Source: Dromaius novaehollandiae (taxonomy: Eukaryota > Chordata > Aves > Casuariiformes > Dromaiidae). Taken from it: a DNA stretch of 64,000 nucleotides. The stretch spans positions 24,304,001 to 24,368,000 of the forward strand of contig NC_088110.1 in the NCBI RefSeq assembly GCF_036370855.1, read 5' to 3'. Below the pieces are notes generated by a model. It searched no databases and was not told the DNA's origin. It was given only the letters and a program-made list of their open reading frames with translations. The translations under genes and the position numbers were made by a program. Shown here in pieces: positions 1 through 12,652 of this stretch (the stretch's first letter is position 1; every line of letters begins with the position of its first letter).

Positions 1-982
1 AATAGTACAGTCCAACAAATCAGGCCATGCGGTTTATGTCTCTGGAGCCATTCCAAACCTGTGAGGTTTGGGAGGAGGAGGGAAAGAGTTTGTTTGGCTG
101 GTTGGTGTGCTGGTGGCTGGTTGGTGCACTGCTGGCTATGAATTTGTTACTGAAGACAAAGTGACATTTCAATAAAGAATGTTTGGTTTTACATAGAATA
201 AACATACAGGAAGTGTGACTGAGGACATGGCATACTGTTGATGTAAATCCGCTCTACCATTGCTTTGTTTTAAGCTCAAACTATTTCAGGAGTATTTGAA
301 ATCAAGAAAGCCCATTTTGTTTGTGACCAAAATCTCAGTTAGCTTAAGTAATATTTTGAACCTAGATCGGAAAAAAAAAAAACCTAAAAAAATTTTAATT
401 CATTTCAAGAAGCCACATTTCTACTTAACAACAAAAAAAAGAAATAAGAGACACTGAAGGTAAAACAAGATCCAGCTTACCTATCGTACTAGACGGCTGT
501 CATGTAGAATTAATCAAGGTTTTTCTTGATCAGTCCTTTAACAGAATGAAAACATAGTTCTGAATGCTCTGTTGTTCATGTGCTTGTGTGAAAACAGACT
601 TTTTTTTTCAAAATGAAATACTGTAATTGTACTGAGTTTGGAGTTTGTTAGTTTGGAGAATAACCTATTAAGCTTCTATGTTCAGGCAGTCTGTGGATGG
701 CCGTCCTGGTCTAGAAAGATGTGAAATAAACGAAAGGCAAAAGTATGGCATTACTGTTAATCTTAAATTAAAAAAAAAAAAATCTTGAATGCTTTAGTTG
801 TTCTCCAAATTAATTTGAAGTTTTCAAATGTTTGTAACAATCTCCATGTTAGGATCTTATAGGAGGATGAGAGCTCTTACGGAAGGGCTTAAAATTTATG
901 GTGAAAGCATTAGAAACTCACTCTTGCTAACAGTTCATTGCCTTTTTTTTTTTTGTATTTGTATTTGTATTTGTAACTGCAG
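1..982 (+). other. NFAT5: NFAT5 intron, 3' part
   Basis: AT-rich non-coding sequence upstream of the first NFAT5 exon in the window. I see no exon, RNA gene or recognisable transposon in it, only A/T runs. It ends in a T-rich tract, a short GTATTT repeat and the acceptor AG at 981-982. The preceding NFAT5 exons, which encode the Rel-homology DNA-binding region, must lie upstream of the window. Confidence 0.75.
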
Positions 983-1131
983 CAGTGAAAGCCACTGGTT
1001 GTAACCTGGAAAAGGTAAATATTCTTCCTAGTGCCTTGATAACTCCACTCATGCCAAGCAGTATGATTAAGAATGAAGATGTGGCTCCAATGGAAGTAAG
1101 TGCAGAAAAAAGATCCCCCCCTGTCTTCAAG
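983..1131 (+). CDS. NFAT5: NFAT5 exon before the Gln-rich exon
   Basis: 149-bp exon. The acceptor AG is at 981-982 and the donor is AAG|GTAAGT at 1131/1132. It reads [20 protein letters not shown] and continues to EKRSPPVFK, matching the segment that follows the Rel-homology region. It starts with two bases of a split codon and ends in phase 0. A second AG three bases downstream (984-985) could shift the start by one codon. Confidence 0.93.
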
Positions 1132-4100
1132 GTAAGTTTGACTGTGACCTGAAGATACTGGCTTGTAATAGTCTTCGTTACATCTTGGCTATCAGTCTGT
1201 GTTTTAATAGTGCACAGTGGAGAAGAGTAATGCCTGGGGAAAATGTCATAGCTAAGATCAGTCTATGTTAAAAATATGCGCACAGAGCATGGATAAAGTA
1301 ATAAATTAGTTTCTTTGAAAGTAACTTACCTTGTTCCTGCATCAAAACAGATTAATTGCATAATAATACTGTGATGATTTTTTTTGCCCTGTGACACAGA
1401 ACCAGTCAGTCACTGTGAGAATATTAATAATTTAATAATTTCCTAGCATTGCTTTTATTAAATAAATTGTGTCTTGGCACTTTCCTGAACTAGCACTTCC
1501 ACTGTTTTCCTAGTCATTTTCTTACTTCTCTTTAGTTATGCATGGAGACATATGTATATATCACATCTTCTAGCAGGTCTTTCCTGCATATAGTGAGATG
1601 CTAAAAATTTCTAAACATGACCTGAGTAAGCATATGATTTGTAACGTATTGCTTTTTTCAGGCTTCAAAGGTGGTTGGACCAGCTCAACAAACATTAGAA
1701 AACAGTATGTCCAGCATATCAACTTCTGCTTCCCATTTACCTTCTGATAGTGAAAAACAGCAACAAATACAACCGAAAGTGTATAATCCAGAGACTCTAA
1801 GTACTATTCAAACGCAGGACATTTCCCAGCCTGGTAGTTTTTCGGCAGTCTCTACTCCAGGTCAGCTGCAGAACAGTGATGCACTACTGCAGCAAGCTGC
1901 ACAGTTTCAAACAAGAGAATCCCAAACCAGGGAGGTCTTGCAATCAGATGGCACAGTTGTAACTTTGTCACAGTTAACTGATGCGTCTCAACAGCAGCAA
2001 CAGTCTACGCTATCAGAACCAGCACAGGCGTTACAGCAACAGATTTCATCAAGTATTTTCTCATCAGCAAGCAGTGTGAGTCAGTTACAGAACACTATAC
2101 AGCAATTGCAAGCTGGAAACTTTCCAACTAACACTGCCGCTGGCAGCAGTAGAAATGTTGACTTGGTGCAGCAGGTCTTGGAAGCTCAGCAACAGTTATC
2201 TTCCGTTTTGTTTTCTGGATCAGACAGCAGTGAGGATGTTCAAGATCAGCTAAATGCAGATATTTTTCAGCAAGTTAGTCAGATACAAAACAGTGTAAAT
2301 CCTGGGAAATTTTTCTCATCGGAGACAGCTGTCCATTCCAGACCCGAGAACCTTTTGCCTGGGAGAGCTGAAAATGTTCACTCCCAGCCTGAAAATGCGT
2401 TGTCCAGTCAGCAGCAACAGCAGCAGCAACAGCAGCAGGTGATGGAGACTTCTGCAGCAATGGTGATAGGAATGCAACAAAACATTTGCCAGGCTGCAAC
2501 GCAGATGCAGTCGGATTTGTTCTCTTCAACAGCTTCGGGGAATGGAGCCCTGCAGCAGTCACCTGTTTACCAGCAGGCTTCTCACATCATGAGTGGGTTA
2601 TCGACAAGTGAAGACATGCAAATGCAGTGTGAATTGTTCTCTTCATCTCCTGGTGTTTCTGGAAGTGACACTGCTCCTGCTGCTCAGCAGCAAGTCTCCA
2701 ACAATGGACCAGCTATGTTTCAGACATCAAATTCTGCAGATGGAGAGGAAACTTCAGGACAGAATAAACAGATGCAAAGTACTGTATTTCAGACCATGGT
2801 TCAGATGCAGCACAGTGGAGAAAGCCAGTCTCAAGTTAATCTGTTTTCATCTCCAAAAAACATGATGACTGTTCAGGCCAGCGGAACTCAACAGCAAGGA
2901 GGTGGTCTGTTCCAGCAAGGTGGAGAAATCATGTCTATTCAGTCAGGAAGCTTTATGCAACAGTCTCCACATTCACAAGCTCAACTTTTTCACTCTCAGA
3001 ATCCCATTGGTGATACTCAAAATATGTCACAGGAAACACAAGGTTCTATTTTTCACAGTGCAAATGCCATTGTCCACAATCAGACCACCACTAATTCCTC
3101 AGACCAGCTGCAGCCTCCAATGTTCCATTCACAGAACACCATGGGTGTATTACAGACTTCATCAGTTCCTCAAGACCAGCAGTCTGCCAACATGTTCCTT
3201 TCCCAGAGTTCAATGAGCAACCCTGCAACGCAGGAGGAGCAAATGTCGTTCTTTACAAACCAGAATTCCATTTCTCCTCTTCAGACAGCCACAAACACTG
3301 AGCAACAAGCTTCTTTCCAGCAACAAACACAGATATCTCATATCCAGAGTTCCATGCTTCCCCAGGAACAGCCCCAGACTCAGCCTACTCAGCAAGGTTT
3401 GTTTCAGTCTCAAGTTTCGTTAGGCTCCATGCAATCTAATCCAATTCCCCAGGGCCAGCAAGGAGCTATCTTCCAGCCTCAGCATTCAATAGTTGGTATT
3501 CAGAGTAGTCCTCCATCTCAAGAGCAGCAGCAGCAGCAGCAGAACATGATGTTCAGTAATCAAAATGCAATGAATACAATTGCTTCTCAAAAACAAAACA
3601 TGATTTTCAACCCAAATCAAAATCCAATAGCTAATCAAGAGCAACAAGGTCAATCCATTTTTCACTCGCAAACTAACATGGCATCAATGAATCAGGAGCA
3701 ACAGCCCATGCAATTCCAGAGTCAAACTACAGTGTCTTCAATTCAGAATCCCGGATCCAACCAGGCTGAATCACAGCAGCCAGCCATCTTCCATAACTCA
3801 CCCCAGATTCAGTTGGTCCAAGGCTCACCAAGTTCTCAAGAGCAACAAGTCACTCTCTTCATCTCTTCAGCTTCCATGTCTGCGTTGCAGAATAGCATGA
3901 GCCAGCAAGAGCTGCAGCAGTCTCCCATATACTCTTCTCAAAGCAGCATGGCGGGAATGCAAGGAACTGCTTCTCCTCCACAGCAACAAGCCTCCTTATT
4001 TCACAACGCAGCAGGAGGTGCTATCAACCAACTGCAGAATTCTCCTGCTTCGTCTCAGCAGACTTCAGGGATATTCCTGTTTGGCATTCAGAACAGTAAG

Positions 4101-7079
4101 TGTTAGATCCCCAGTTCTGAGTTTGCAGTTTAGAAGAGCTAGTAATTGGAGTCCATGAGACCATGATTATTCAACTCCAAGACAGTTAGTGTGATTTTTA
4201 AGGCTAAATGAAATGATTACAGGCCTCTATTGAGAAGTGCTAATCATTCAAGATAGGTAGCAATAAATTATACCCAAATCTTTGGGAAACATCTGTTATA
4301 TTCAGTGAAATATTAAAAAAGCATACATATTTTCATGCTGGTGCAGTTCCCATGCTACTGCCGATAAACTCTCTTCTCCCCGCCTCCATCCTCTTCTTAA
4401 ATTGTGAAACTGTGGTGACTGGAAAGTAAAATGGAACATGTCATTAATTAGACTCTTGTGAAGTATAGATTTTTTTGAATGGCTAATTTGAATAATACTT
4501 AGATATGCCCCTAGTATGTATCTTTTTTATATATTTTTAATATAAAGGAAGACGTTAAGAAGAGAAAATAAATGTTTATAACTTGAACTAATAAAGCAAG
4601 TAGTTAATCCATACAATCTGATTTTGGAAACTTTTCCCATTCCTCCTCTACCCTTCTCTGAAATCACCATCACTAGTTTTGTTGACTGCATTAGCTATTG
4701 GAGCCATTTTATTATAAACTGGAGTACAAGTATCTTCTGTTGTTTAAATTTAAAAATGAGCTGGAGGATTAGAATTGAAGAAGGACACTTGTTTTCAAGG
4801 CAGAAAAAAACAAAGGCTATATGCTGTAGGAAAAATAACTGTGATCAAGAACATCCTGTTTCTGTACAAGCTGCCCAGGAAGTTCAATAGTGAATCGTGT
4901 AGGAGGCAAACCACACTTTGAAACCAATGTTCTACCACCCCCTTTAAAACATTATATTCTTTTGATTGGTGTGGGGAGGGGGAGGTTAGATGGTTCTTTC
5001 TGAAAAATCTGCCTCAGACATTTCTGTGGAGGAAAACCTGCACTGTTTTGAAATGTAAGTCTTTTAGGATAAATTTGAAACTTGTCCAACAGCCTAATTA
5101 GTGTTTGGCCTGTGTGATTGTTTATTCTCTTTCATTCTTTGAAATGCTGAAAATTTAGAGAGTAATTCTGTTTTTTAGAAAACAGCTACGGATAAAATGT
5201 TGTTTTAGAAGTTCCATGAACTTTTGCATGATCTGTATTTTCCTAACTTTGCTTCTGTGATCTGGTTGACTAGACTGTATTTCCAGAAGACAGTCTTTTT
5301 TAAACTCTGAGGTGCACCTCAGGAAAATGTATTTTCCTTAGCTCCCTGAGTTTTTGGAAGATGGGAACACAGCATAACCACACAAAGAAATGTGTGGAGA
5401 ACTAAGGTGATAATATGATTTATCCATCCATGTAAGAGTAGATACTATTATGACAAATTTTAAGTTATTCCTATGATTAAACCTTCCCAACTTCAAATAG
5501 CATCTCGGTGCCTTAATTGCAAATCCATCTTTAGGATCTAGAAAACTACACAAATTAATTGGAATAACTTGGTGGCTCAATACTGTGTTCACATTTGAAA
5601 GATTTGACTGCAACATAGATACTACATCCATTTTATGTGCAGGTGTCAGCAGAGGGCAGGACGTATAGTCAGGTTTTTTTTTCCCTCCCTAATATGCCAT
5701 TTGTATGTATTCTTTCATTTGTTCTTCCTTTTTCCTTTTCTTTATCAAAAAAAAAGCTGAAGTGGGTAATACAGTACTACAGTTGAGAGTTTACATACCA
5801 TTCATCATATGCTCTGCATATACACTAATATTGCTGATTTTACATGAGAACTCTTAGCTTAACTATCCGTCGATCTTCCTACACTTACGATTAACGCGTG
5901 ACCAAAAACACCTTTTAATTGTGTGTATATGTATATATATTTTTATATATATATATCTGTAAGTACTCACACATTATATTAAAAATGGTTATGCTCTCTT
6001 AAGACAGTTACCCTAACCTTTCTGATGCTGCATTTGGTTCCCATAATTTATGTAATGAATTTTTAGCACATTGTTAAAGAAAAGGATTTTTGAAGCTGTG
6101 CAGTCCAGAACTGTCTATTGTAGTGGATTTGAAACCCCTTTAACTTTATAAGCCTGTTTTTTTTTCCTGTATCCCATCTCTAAGTCTAGCCTCTGTTACA
6201 AACTCTTTGGGACATGTATTTCTGTAAAAGGCTGTACATACCTGTGAGGCTCCAGAAGTAACAGATGCAGATGATGATTTAGCCCTCATATAATGTCTAG
6301 ACAGAAAGCCATAGCTGTGTGCTTGATCCTATTGTAAACACCTGAATGTTTGCTTTGCTGTATGAACTCTGTGGCTGTGTATGGCCTGATTATCAAAGCT
6401 TTTATGAAACTGGAGATAATGCTAGAAATGGTAGAAGATGCAACAGCATTTGCAGATTTATAGGAGGAGCTAGTGGATACCATGACTGAACTGAGACACG
6501 CTTCTGTAATTAATGAAGACAAAGAATGGGCATGCTCATTAATATTTATCTTGTGCTGTAGGTTTTGTTTTTCTTCCAGCTACATTCTGTCCTCTGGTGG
6601 GAATAGTAATAGTGTTTGGTTACAATACGGAATTCATATATTCAAAATGCATACTTTGAGCCTGTGCTTACACACTGAGGGGGTGGTGAGCAAAAGTTTT
6701 CATGTGAATAAAAATGCATATAATTTTATATAAAGTGTATAGTAAGTTTGGATATATGTAAAGAAGCTGGCTAAAATTCAGTGTGTGTATTAGCCTAATT
6801 TAAATGGTGCTTTGTTTGTTCTTCACTTATTACTTAACAGACTGTGGCCAGCTCTTAACTTCTGGACCAGCTACGTTGCCAGAAGAGTTGATGGCTATAA
6901 GTCAGCCAGGTCAGCCACAGAATGAGGGGCAAGCGGCAGTTCCAGCGCTTCTCTCCCAGCAGATACCTGAGACTTCTCCACTACCCTCATCTATGGCCGC
7001 CAATCAGAATATTGAGAAAATAGATGATCTGCTGGTGTCACTGCAAAACCAGGGGAACAATATGGCTGGCTCATTTTAA
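983..7079 (+). CDS. NFAT5: NFAT5 (TonEBP), C-terminal coding part, three exons
   Basis: C-terminal part of nuclear factor of activated T cells 5, the Rel-family transcription factor that switches on osmoprotective genes under hypertonic stress. Coding exons are 983-1131, 1662-4095 and 6841-7079 (stop TAA 7077-7079). The phases join cleanly: exon 983 ends in phase 0, and the Gln-rich exon ends with the first base of an Asn codon completed at 6841. The translation follows the vertebrate NFAT5 C terminus from the [20 protein letters not shown] block through the Gln/Ser-rich transactivation region to the end [20 protein letters not shown]...GSF. About 940 residues are encoded here, so the N-terminal regulatory part and the Rel-homology domain are missing only because the window starts inside the gene. 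The protein works as a dimer in the nucleus. The second poly-Gln run is only 6 residues, shorter than I recall for human. Identification is very secure. Confidence 0.97.
1132..1661 (+). other. NFAT5: NFAT5 intron
   Basis: 530-bp AT-rich intron with GT at 1132 and a strong polypyrimidine tract plus CAG just before 1662. Nothing else recognisable. Confidence 0.9.
1662..4095 (+). CDS. NFAT5: NFAT5 giant Gln-rich transactivation exon
   Basis: 2434-bp exon coding for 811 full codons, beginning [15 protein letters not shown] and ending FLFGIQN, donor A|GTAAGT at 4096. It is very rich in Gln, Ser, Met and Phe, with recurrent short Phe motifs (for example LFSS, MFHSQ, IFHS) spaced between Gln stretches, as in the NFAT5 transactivation domain. 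There are two pure Gln runs: 10 residues near 2407-2438 (CAG mixed with CAA) and 6 residues near 3523-3540 (pure CAG). Intron retention at the 3' end would add only Ser-Lys-Cys before a stop. Shorter open frames overlapping this exon on both strands are shadows. Confidence 0.97.
4096..6840 (+). other. NFAT5: NFAT5 intron, last coding intron
   Basis: 2.7-kb AT-rich intron. It contains a (TG)/(TA) microsatellite at 5921-5956 and otherwise no recognisable element. The acceptor is ACTTAACAG ending at 6840. Several short open frames in it show no homology I can recognise. Confidence 0.85.
5921..5956. repeat. TG/TA microsatellite
   Basis: Alternating GTGTGTATATGTATATAT followed by T4 and (AT)n. 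Simple repeat inside an NFAT5 intron. Confidence 0.85.
6841..7079 (+). CDS. NFAT5: NFAT5 terminal coding exon
   Basis: Completes the split Asn codon and reads [20 protein letters not shown] through the conserved C terminus ending NMAGSF, stop TAA at 7077-7079. The untranslated remainder of the exon is only 8 nt (7080-7087), followed by donor GTAAGT at 7088. The upstream ATG at 6804 lies in the intron and is not a start. Confidence 0.95.
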
Positions 7080-7087
7080 TTAGACAA

Positions 7088-8032
7088 GTAAGTAGTGTGT
7101 TGGGGTTTGTGGGTTCTCTCCTGTCGTACAGTTTGTTCAGTAAGCTTTCATGTGTATGGGTACTGAATGTAATGGCTGATTGAACTTTGGAGCGTATCAC
7201 TGTGCTTTAAGAGGTCAGCTAAAATGTCACTAATGCTGAATTAATGGTATAATACTAGTGGTTAGAGTGAAGAGTTATTTATTACAGTCAGAGGTCAGAA
7301 TTTCTATGAAACAGTTGGCTGAGGTTGGGTTTTGTCCTTTAATTGTTATCTATTTTGTCACCTGCTGTTACAGTCTGGGTACTTTATTAGGAAGCAGGAG
7401 TGAGTAGATCACTGACAGCTTGGCAGATAAAAGCATTACGAGTGTGACTGTATTTAGAAACTTTAGGCTTATTGGGTAAATATCACACCTCAAATCTGTG
7501 CTTTTCTGAAGTTGTCCTCCTGGTTGCAATAATGTAAAGGGGGGTGCTGTAGGATATGGTGGGTAGTGAGTGTGCCACATGCTGAGTCTGTTAAAAATGA
7601 GTTAACACCATCAGCTGTTGCTAGGAAACATTCTGCTCTTAGGAGGTGCCTTTTTCAGAGGGGTGAAAAAGGCTTTGACTACAGACAAGTACCAAGTACA
7701 GAAGGACTCTGAAATCTGGTATTGTCCACCACGTATAACTTGGCTTTAGAAACTGTTTTGCCATCTTGAATCTCCCTTAAGTTTCACTTAAGTGATACAC
7801 TGCATTTTCTAATCTAAACTGTTAAATGATGTTGTGAATTAAAAAAAAAAAATTACAGTGGAGGGGAAGTAATCCTGCTTGTCCTGTTCTGTGCAAGAGT
7901 GCTGCATTCTGACACTTGTTCATGGTTTGTTTCTGCTTGTGAAGGGCATTTTCAAGATGAAGGAATTACCTAAACATAAGAGGATGCTTTTTGTTATGTC
8001 TAACTTTTTTGCTTGCTTATTTTTTCCTGCAG
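7088..8032 (+). other. NFAT5: NFAT5 3'UTR intron
   Basis: 945-bp intron downstream of the stop codon. Donor CAA|GTAAGT at 7088, acceptor TTTTTTCCTGCAG ending at 8032. Both sites are strong. I see no exon or RNA gene inside it. Because the junction is only 8 nt after the stop, it should not trigger nonsense-mediated decay under the 50-55 nt rule. Confidence 0.75.
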
Positions 8033-8953
8033 AAAATCTATGAAGAAAAAGGTGTTGATTTCCCTGATCCTCTCAGACCTTGCGACTCTGGATTAGGCTG
8101 TGTGGAACTGATTGCTTCTGTCAAAAAGTGACCCTCTTCTCTAAAGAGCACATATGCGGCCTATTGCAGTGTATTGCACCTAAGGCTATAACCATAGTAT
8201 TTGAGATTCCTGGTGCCAATAATGGTTGAAAAGCTATGCTTTGTTTTACTAGGGCATGGAATTGTACTATTACCATATTCCTGGACCTCATTAACAGCGG
8301 GGCTCTCTTTGAATTTAAAGCATATCTGGTCAGTTATTATTGTTGTCAGAAGATAGTATATGTTACCACGTTTACTTTTTTTTTTCCCCTCTTCTTCCTT
8401 CTTCACATCCCCTCTCTTGACTAGAAAAGCTTATGAAGCAGAAACATCAGATACTTTTGACATGAGCTGTGACTCATAGCATAGTTGTCAATCACTGAAG
8501 GGATTGCACATTTTAAAGGAGCATGGGAGAGCTAATACTGTGGTTGGTAATTGCAGTAGGTGATAAAGAAAATACTGATACATATGATAAGCAAGCAGAG
8601 AACTGCTTGTTACTGTAGATAGCCAGACAGAGGTGGGTGCTTCCCATCTGAGAATGTGATTAACGGTTTTCTATGTCTCTTACATATAACTGTACATAGA
8701 GTAAGTTTGGTGGCTCTAACAAAATGAAGAAATGAAGGGGAACTTACAAAATAAATTACGCTCTGAAAATTTTATCTTCTAAGATACCTTGAGATTGAAA
8801 GGAACAATCTGCCTGGCTGAGGAATCTCCTTCATGCCTCTCACTCTGACTGCTTAGGTCAGAACTCATTACAGCTGCATTACCCATTCTCAGACCAGTCT
8901 TTTCCCTTTCATTTCATGTTTTTCCTTCTCCCTCCCTCAGTTTCATATTGTGG

Positions 8954-8974
8954 TTTTTTTTTTTTTTTTTTTTT
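8954..8974. repeat. poly-T tract
   Basis: Run of 21 T in the NFAT5 3'UTR. Confidence 0.9.
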
Positions 8975-10047
8975 GAAAAGATATAACTATCCTACTGGCT
9001 TTAAAGATCAGAAGCAGCTTTTAGGAATCCATGGTACCTACCTTTGTGATATTGAATTGCTTAGTCAGTAGAAGCTTTGACAACTAATCAAGGATTAAGG
9101 AGAGAAGAAGTGATTTTTCCACCACCCTCCAAATGCCAGAATCCTCCTTAACCCAGTAATTTTCCAACTGTTACTGATGCAAATTTTCAGCTTAACTTTA
9201 ATCCAAATAAGGGGGAAACTACATCGTTTCTAAGCATTCTTGAAAATTTCACTTCATTCTGAGCTGCTGTGTCTTTGTATCATATTGAGCTCATGCAGAT
9301 TTGAAGTGGTGTTTTCTACTGGCAGTCCCCTACCTATAGCTTCTAGATTATTGTGTTTCAATTTAAAAAATTGACATGTTACAGAATGTAAAAATAACCC
9401 ACTCCAGACCATGCAGTTGTATTGTGAGGCATGTGAATTTCCTGGGTGCTCCAGCTGTCCTGAAAGTTTTGTGATATCTCACTACAGCCTCATTCACAAC
9501 CTTTTCTTCTCCTTCTCCTGCACGTAGAAAGCTGTTGATGCGGTTAGAGCCAAACAGCTGCCATGTATGGCTGTTATGCCTTGGTAGAGTGTAGCTGGTA
9601 TCACGTCATTTTCCATTTTGTTATTTTACCTAACAAAGAATAGCGTGTAAATGGGTTAAGTTACTCTAGTCTCTTTCCTGTGTGTCTCCCCTATCTCGTG
9701 TGCTTAGTTGAGCCGTGTAGAGTTTTTGTTTGTTTTAATGGTTTTTCCTGTTTGTCAGTCTGTCATGTTCATTTTCTCTTTCTGTCTCTCTCTTTCTCTC
9801 TCTCATTGAGAGGCATTGAATTACGTTTTCAGTAGTAAGGCTTCTTGCCGATATGAAGGGAACTTTTCAGAAAGAGACCTGCTCTGGGTCATTTAATTTT
9901 GAATACAGTTTTCAATCGTTCAAGTTTTGGATGGTTTATATCTAATGTGTGTTTCATTTTTTTGGAAAGCTATATTTTGTATTTAGGAAATGGTATACTA
10001 TTTTGCTATTTGTACTGAGTGAGTACATTGGCATAAATATAAAAATT

Positions 10048-10067
10048 TATATATATACATATATATA
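10048..10067. repeat. AT microsatellite
   Basis: Short (TA)n run broken by one C, in the NFAT5 3'UTR. Confidence 0.8.
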
Positions 10068-12612
10068 AAATATTCTTTTTGCCACACATTTTTGTGGTAA
10101 ATTTGTGAGTTTGTCTGATGTTCTACCACAACGTGGCGTCTGATAACAGTGGGGGTGGGGTGGGATTTGTTATGTCTTTATTGAGTATTTAAGTACTTTT
10201 TGCAACATAAATAACTTGTTCATCTCTCGCCATTCCATCAGGCAATTTATTGTTCCAACTGGCTATGGGAAGCTTCACTGTGTGTTTTGATGTGTCTGTC
10301 ACTCAGCAATACGATCTAGTAAGGAAACCCGTAGGCATTTAGGCGTATATAAAGTGATGGGTTTCATTCAGAATGAGCCATTCAGCTTTTATCCACTATC
10401 ATTGTCTATTTAATATTTTATTATTAGCGCCTTTATGTTTTAACTTTTAATTTATAATTATGCTAAAATGTTTGAAATTTTAATCATGATTAAAAAAAAA
10501 AGAATTCCCTGCTTCATAATGTCCAGAGCTGCTTTATAACTTTGAACCGTACTTTTTCTTCCTGTGATTTTTTTTCCCCCTGCTCAGAAAATATATAACA
10601 AGATCCTGTTATGGTTCATGACATGAAAAGAGCAATCTTGCAGCATTGGCTAAATGCTCTATGAGGATACGTAGGAGACTGGGAATTATGGATTGAAACA
10701 GCTTCCAGATGGCTGTGGAAGTCAATAGCCAGTTATTCCAAAATGAACTGGTGACCCTTGCAAGTTCACAGTCCCAGGACATTGGGTGTCAGCTTGGGCC
10801 TTCATACACAGAAGAAGTAATAGGAATGATAAATTCACTTCTTTGCTGCTTCACGTTGTTCTGTTGTTCTGAAGGGAAGTATCCTTATTTTGAAATGCTG
10901 TCAGTCAGTGCCAAGTCACCAGGGACCAATTCTCCATTCAGTAATATGGGTGTCCAACAGATAACTTTTTACCAAGACTGCTACAGCTCCAGGGTGAGGG
11001 TATGTTTGAATTGTGTGCATATTTTAGGTTGCTGATAACAAGGGCTGTGCTAACACATTTTCAGTTTTGGATAACGCCTTTCTTGTGTTAAATTTATCTT
11101 GTCCATTTTAGGTCAATGTTTAAATGTACAACACTTCGAACATGTGATTTGGTTACAAAAAGTATTTGTCTTATGAATGAAGAGATTGCTCAGTGGTTGA
11201 TTAGTGCTTGAACTGCTGCTTGCAAACAGCTGTTACAGGGGCTAACGAGAAAGATTCAAGAGCCAAGAAAAAGCTTAAAGACAGCTTGCAGGATTTCATG
11301 GCAGAAAGACCCAAGAACAGCATGAGCCACATCTGTATTTTATCAGAGTCCTGTACGTTTACTTGTGTGGTTTAAGCAGTTGACAGTTGGAGCTTACCCT
11401 GCATTTTGTTTCTTATCCCCTTATTGACTCCCCTGCATGTGCTCACTGGCATGCCTATTAGGCTGCTTGGCTGCAGAGCTGAGAGGTAGCGGTATCATGT
11501 CTGGTCCATTTTGGTTGTGAAGGTTAGAAAATATTGAGGGGTGAGTCTCTCTAAATTTAAAGTTCCTGCCATTATTATAAAGGAGAACTTAGTATATCCG
11601 CAAAGCAACAATTAACTATAGACAATATTACTAGGTGAAAAATTAAAAACTGTAGAACTGCACAGCTAGGATGGGTTTTCTGTATATTGTCTTTCTCTGC
11701 TGCTTGAGCTCTTTGTTTAAAAGAAAAAAAATCGTTTCTCTGAACATCTGTATTTATCATAGGTTGTACTCTCCAGCTGTATATGCCTCTAAAGCCCTTC
11801 CTGTCCACTACCAGTACAGCATCTGCGCTATGTGGTGGTATGCAGTACAGCAATTTGCTAGCACAGATTAAAATGTAGGGAGACTTATCTGCTATCCAGC
11901 AGACATGTCTTCTGTGTACATTCTCTTGTCTGCTTATATATTTTTAAAGAAATAATGGTTCATATGAATAATATATAATACACAAAATTATTAGCTAACC
12001 ATCTCCTCTGGCAAGAAGTTGTTACTGATGCTTTAACTAGCAAGTTCACTTCTTGTCATTAGTTGCCTCCTCACTGTCTTCTCTTTCAGCAGTTGCTCAA
12101 GCCAAATGCTTTGCTGTTACTTTAACAGAAAAACAGTTCAGGAAGTAGTTTCAGCCTTGCTGTTTCAAAGTAAATGTTTAATCACCAAGCATTTTATTGT
12201 AATTATTTTTAATTACTGATAGGATGGTTACTTTATTTTTAAATTGAAATAAAATATGAACTGTTAAGTGTTTTGTAACTTTGGCAGTATTTTCAATGAT
12301 AGTACTAAGAGCCTGGGCAGCTCTGTCAATGGACATTCCCTTAACTTAAAGTTGAACGTTTTTAAGCTTCTGTTGCGATTTTGATTTGGGATACAATTCC
12401 CCAAAAGAAATTGCAATTTTCTTCTTCTGACAAGACCTTCCACTTGCATACTGTCTTTCCAGAGTCTTCAGAAAGAATACCAAATGAGTCAGGAGCTTGC
12501 ATTCCTCTTAGAACATGATTTAAAGCACTAGTTGAGTAGCAGAAAGATTTATTTTAAAAGAAAATGAAAAAAGTTTTTATTGGAATAAAAAGCTACAAAT
12601 AATTGCCTCCAA

Positions 12613-12652
12613 ATGTGTGTACGTGTGTGCATGCATGAATGCACATGCACAT
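12613..12652. repeat. alternating purine-pyrimidine tract
   Basis: TGTGTGTACGTGTGTGCATG followed by further CATG and CACATGCACA steps. Nearly pure alternating purine/pyrimidine in the NFAT5 3'UTR, the type of sequence able to form Z-DNA or hairpins. Confidence 0.7.

Noticed and set aside
2275..3671. Short open frames on both strands inside the NFAT5 Gln-rich exon
   Set aside because: Shadows of the Gln-rich coding frame; antisense of CAG/CAA reads as Leu-rich peptides.
10709..11035. 108-codon open frame in the NFAT5 3'UTR
   Set aside because: No recognisable family. Isolated in AT-rich UTR sequence and better explained as chance.
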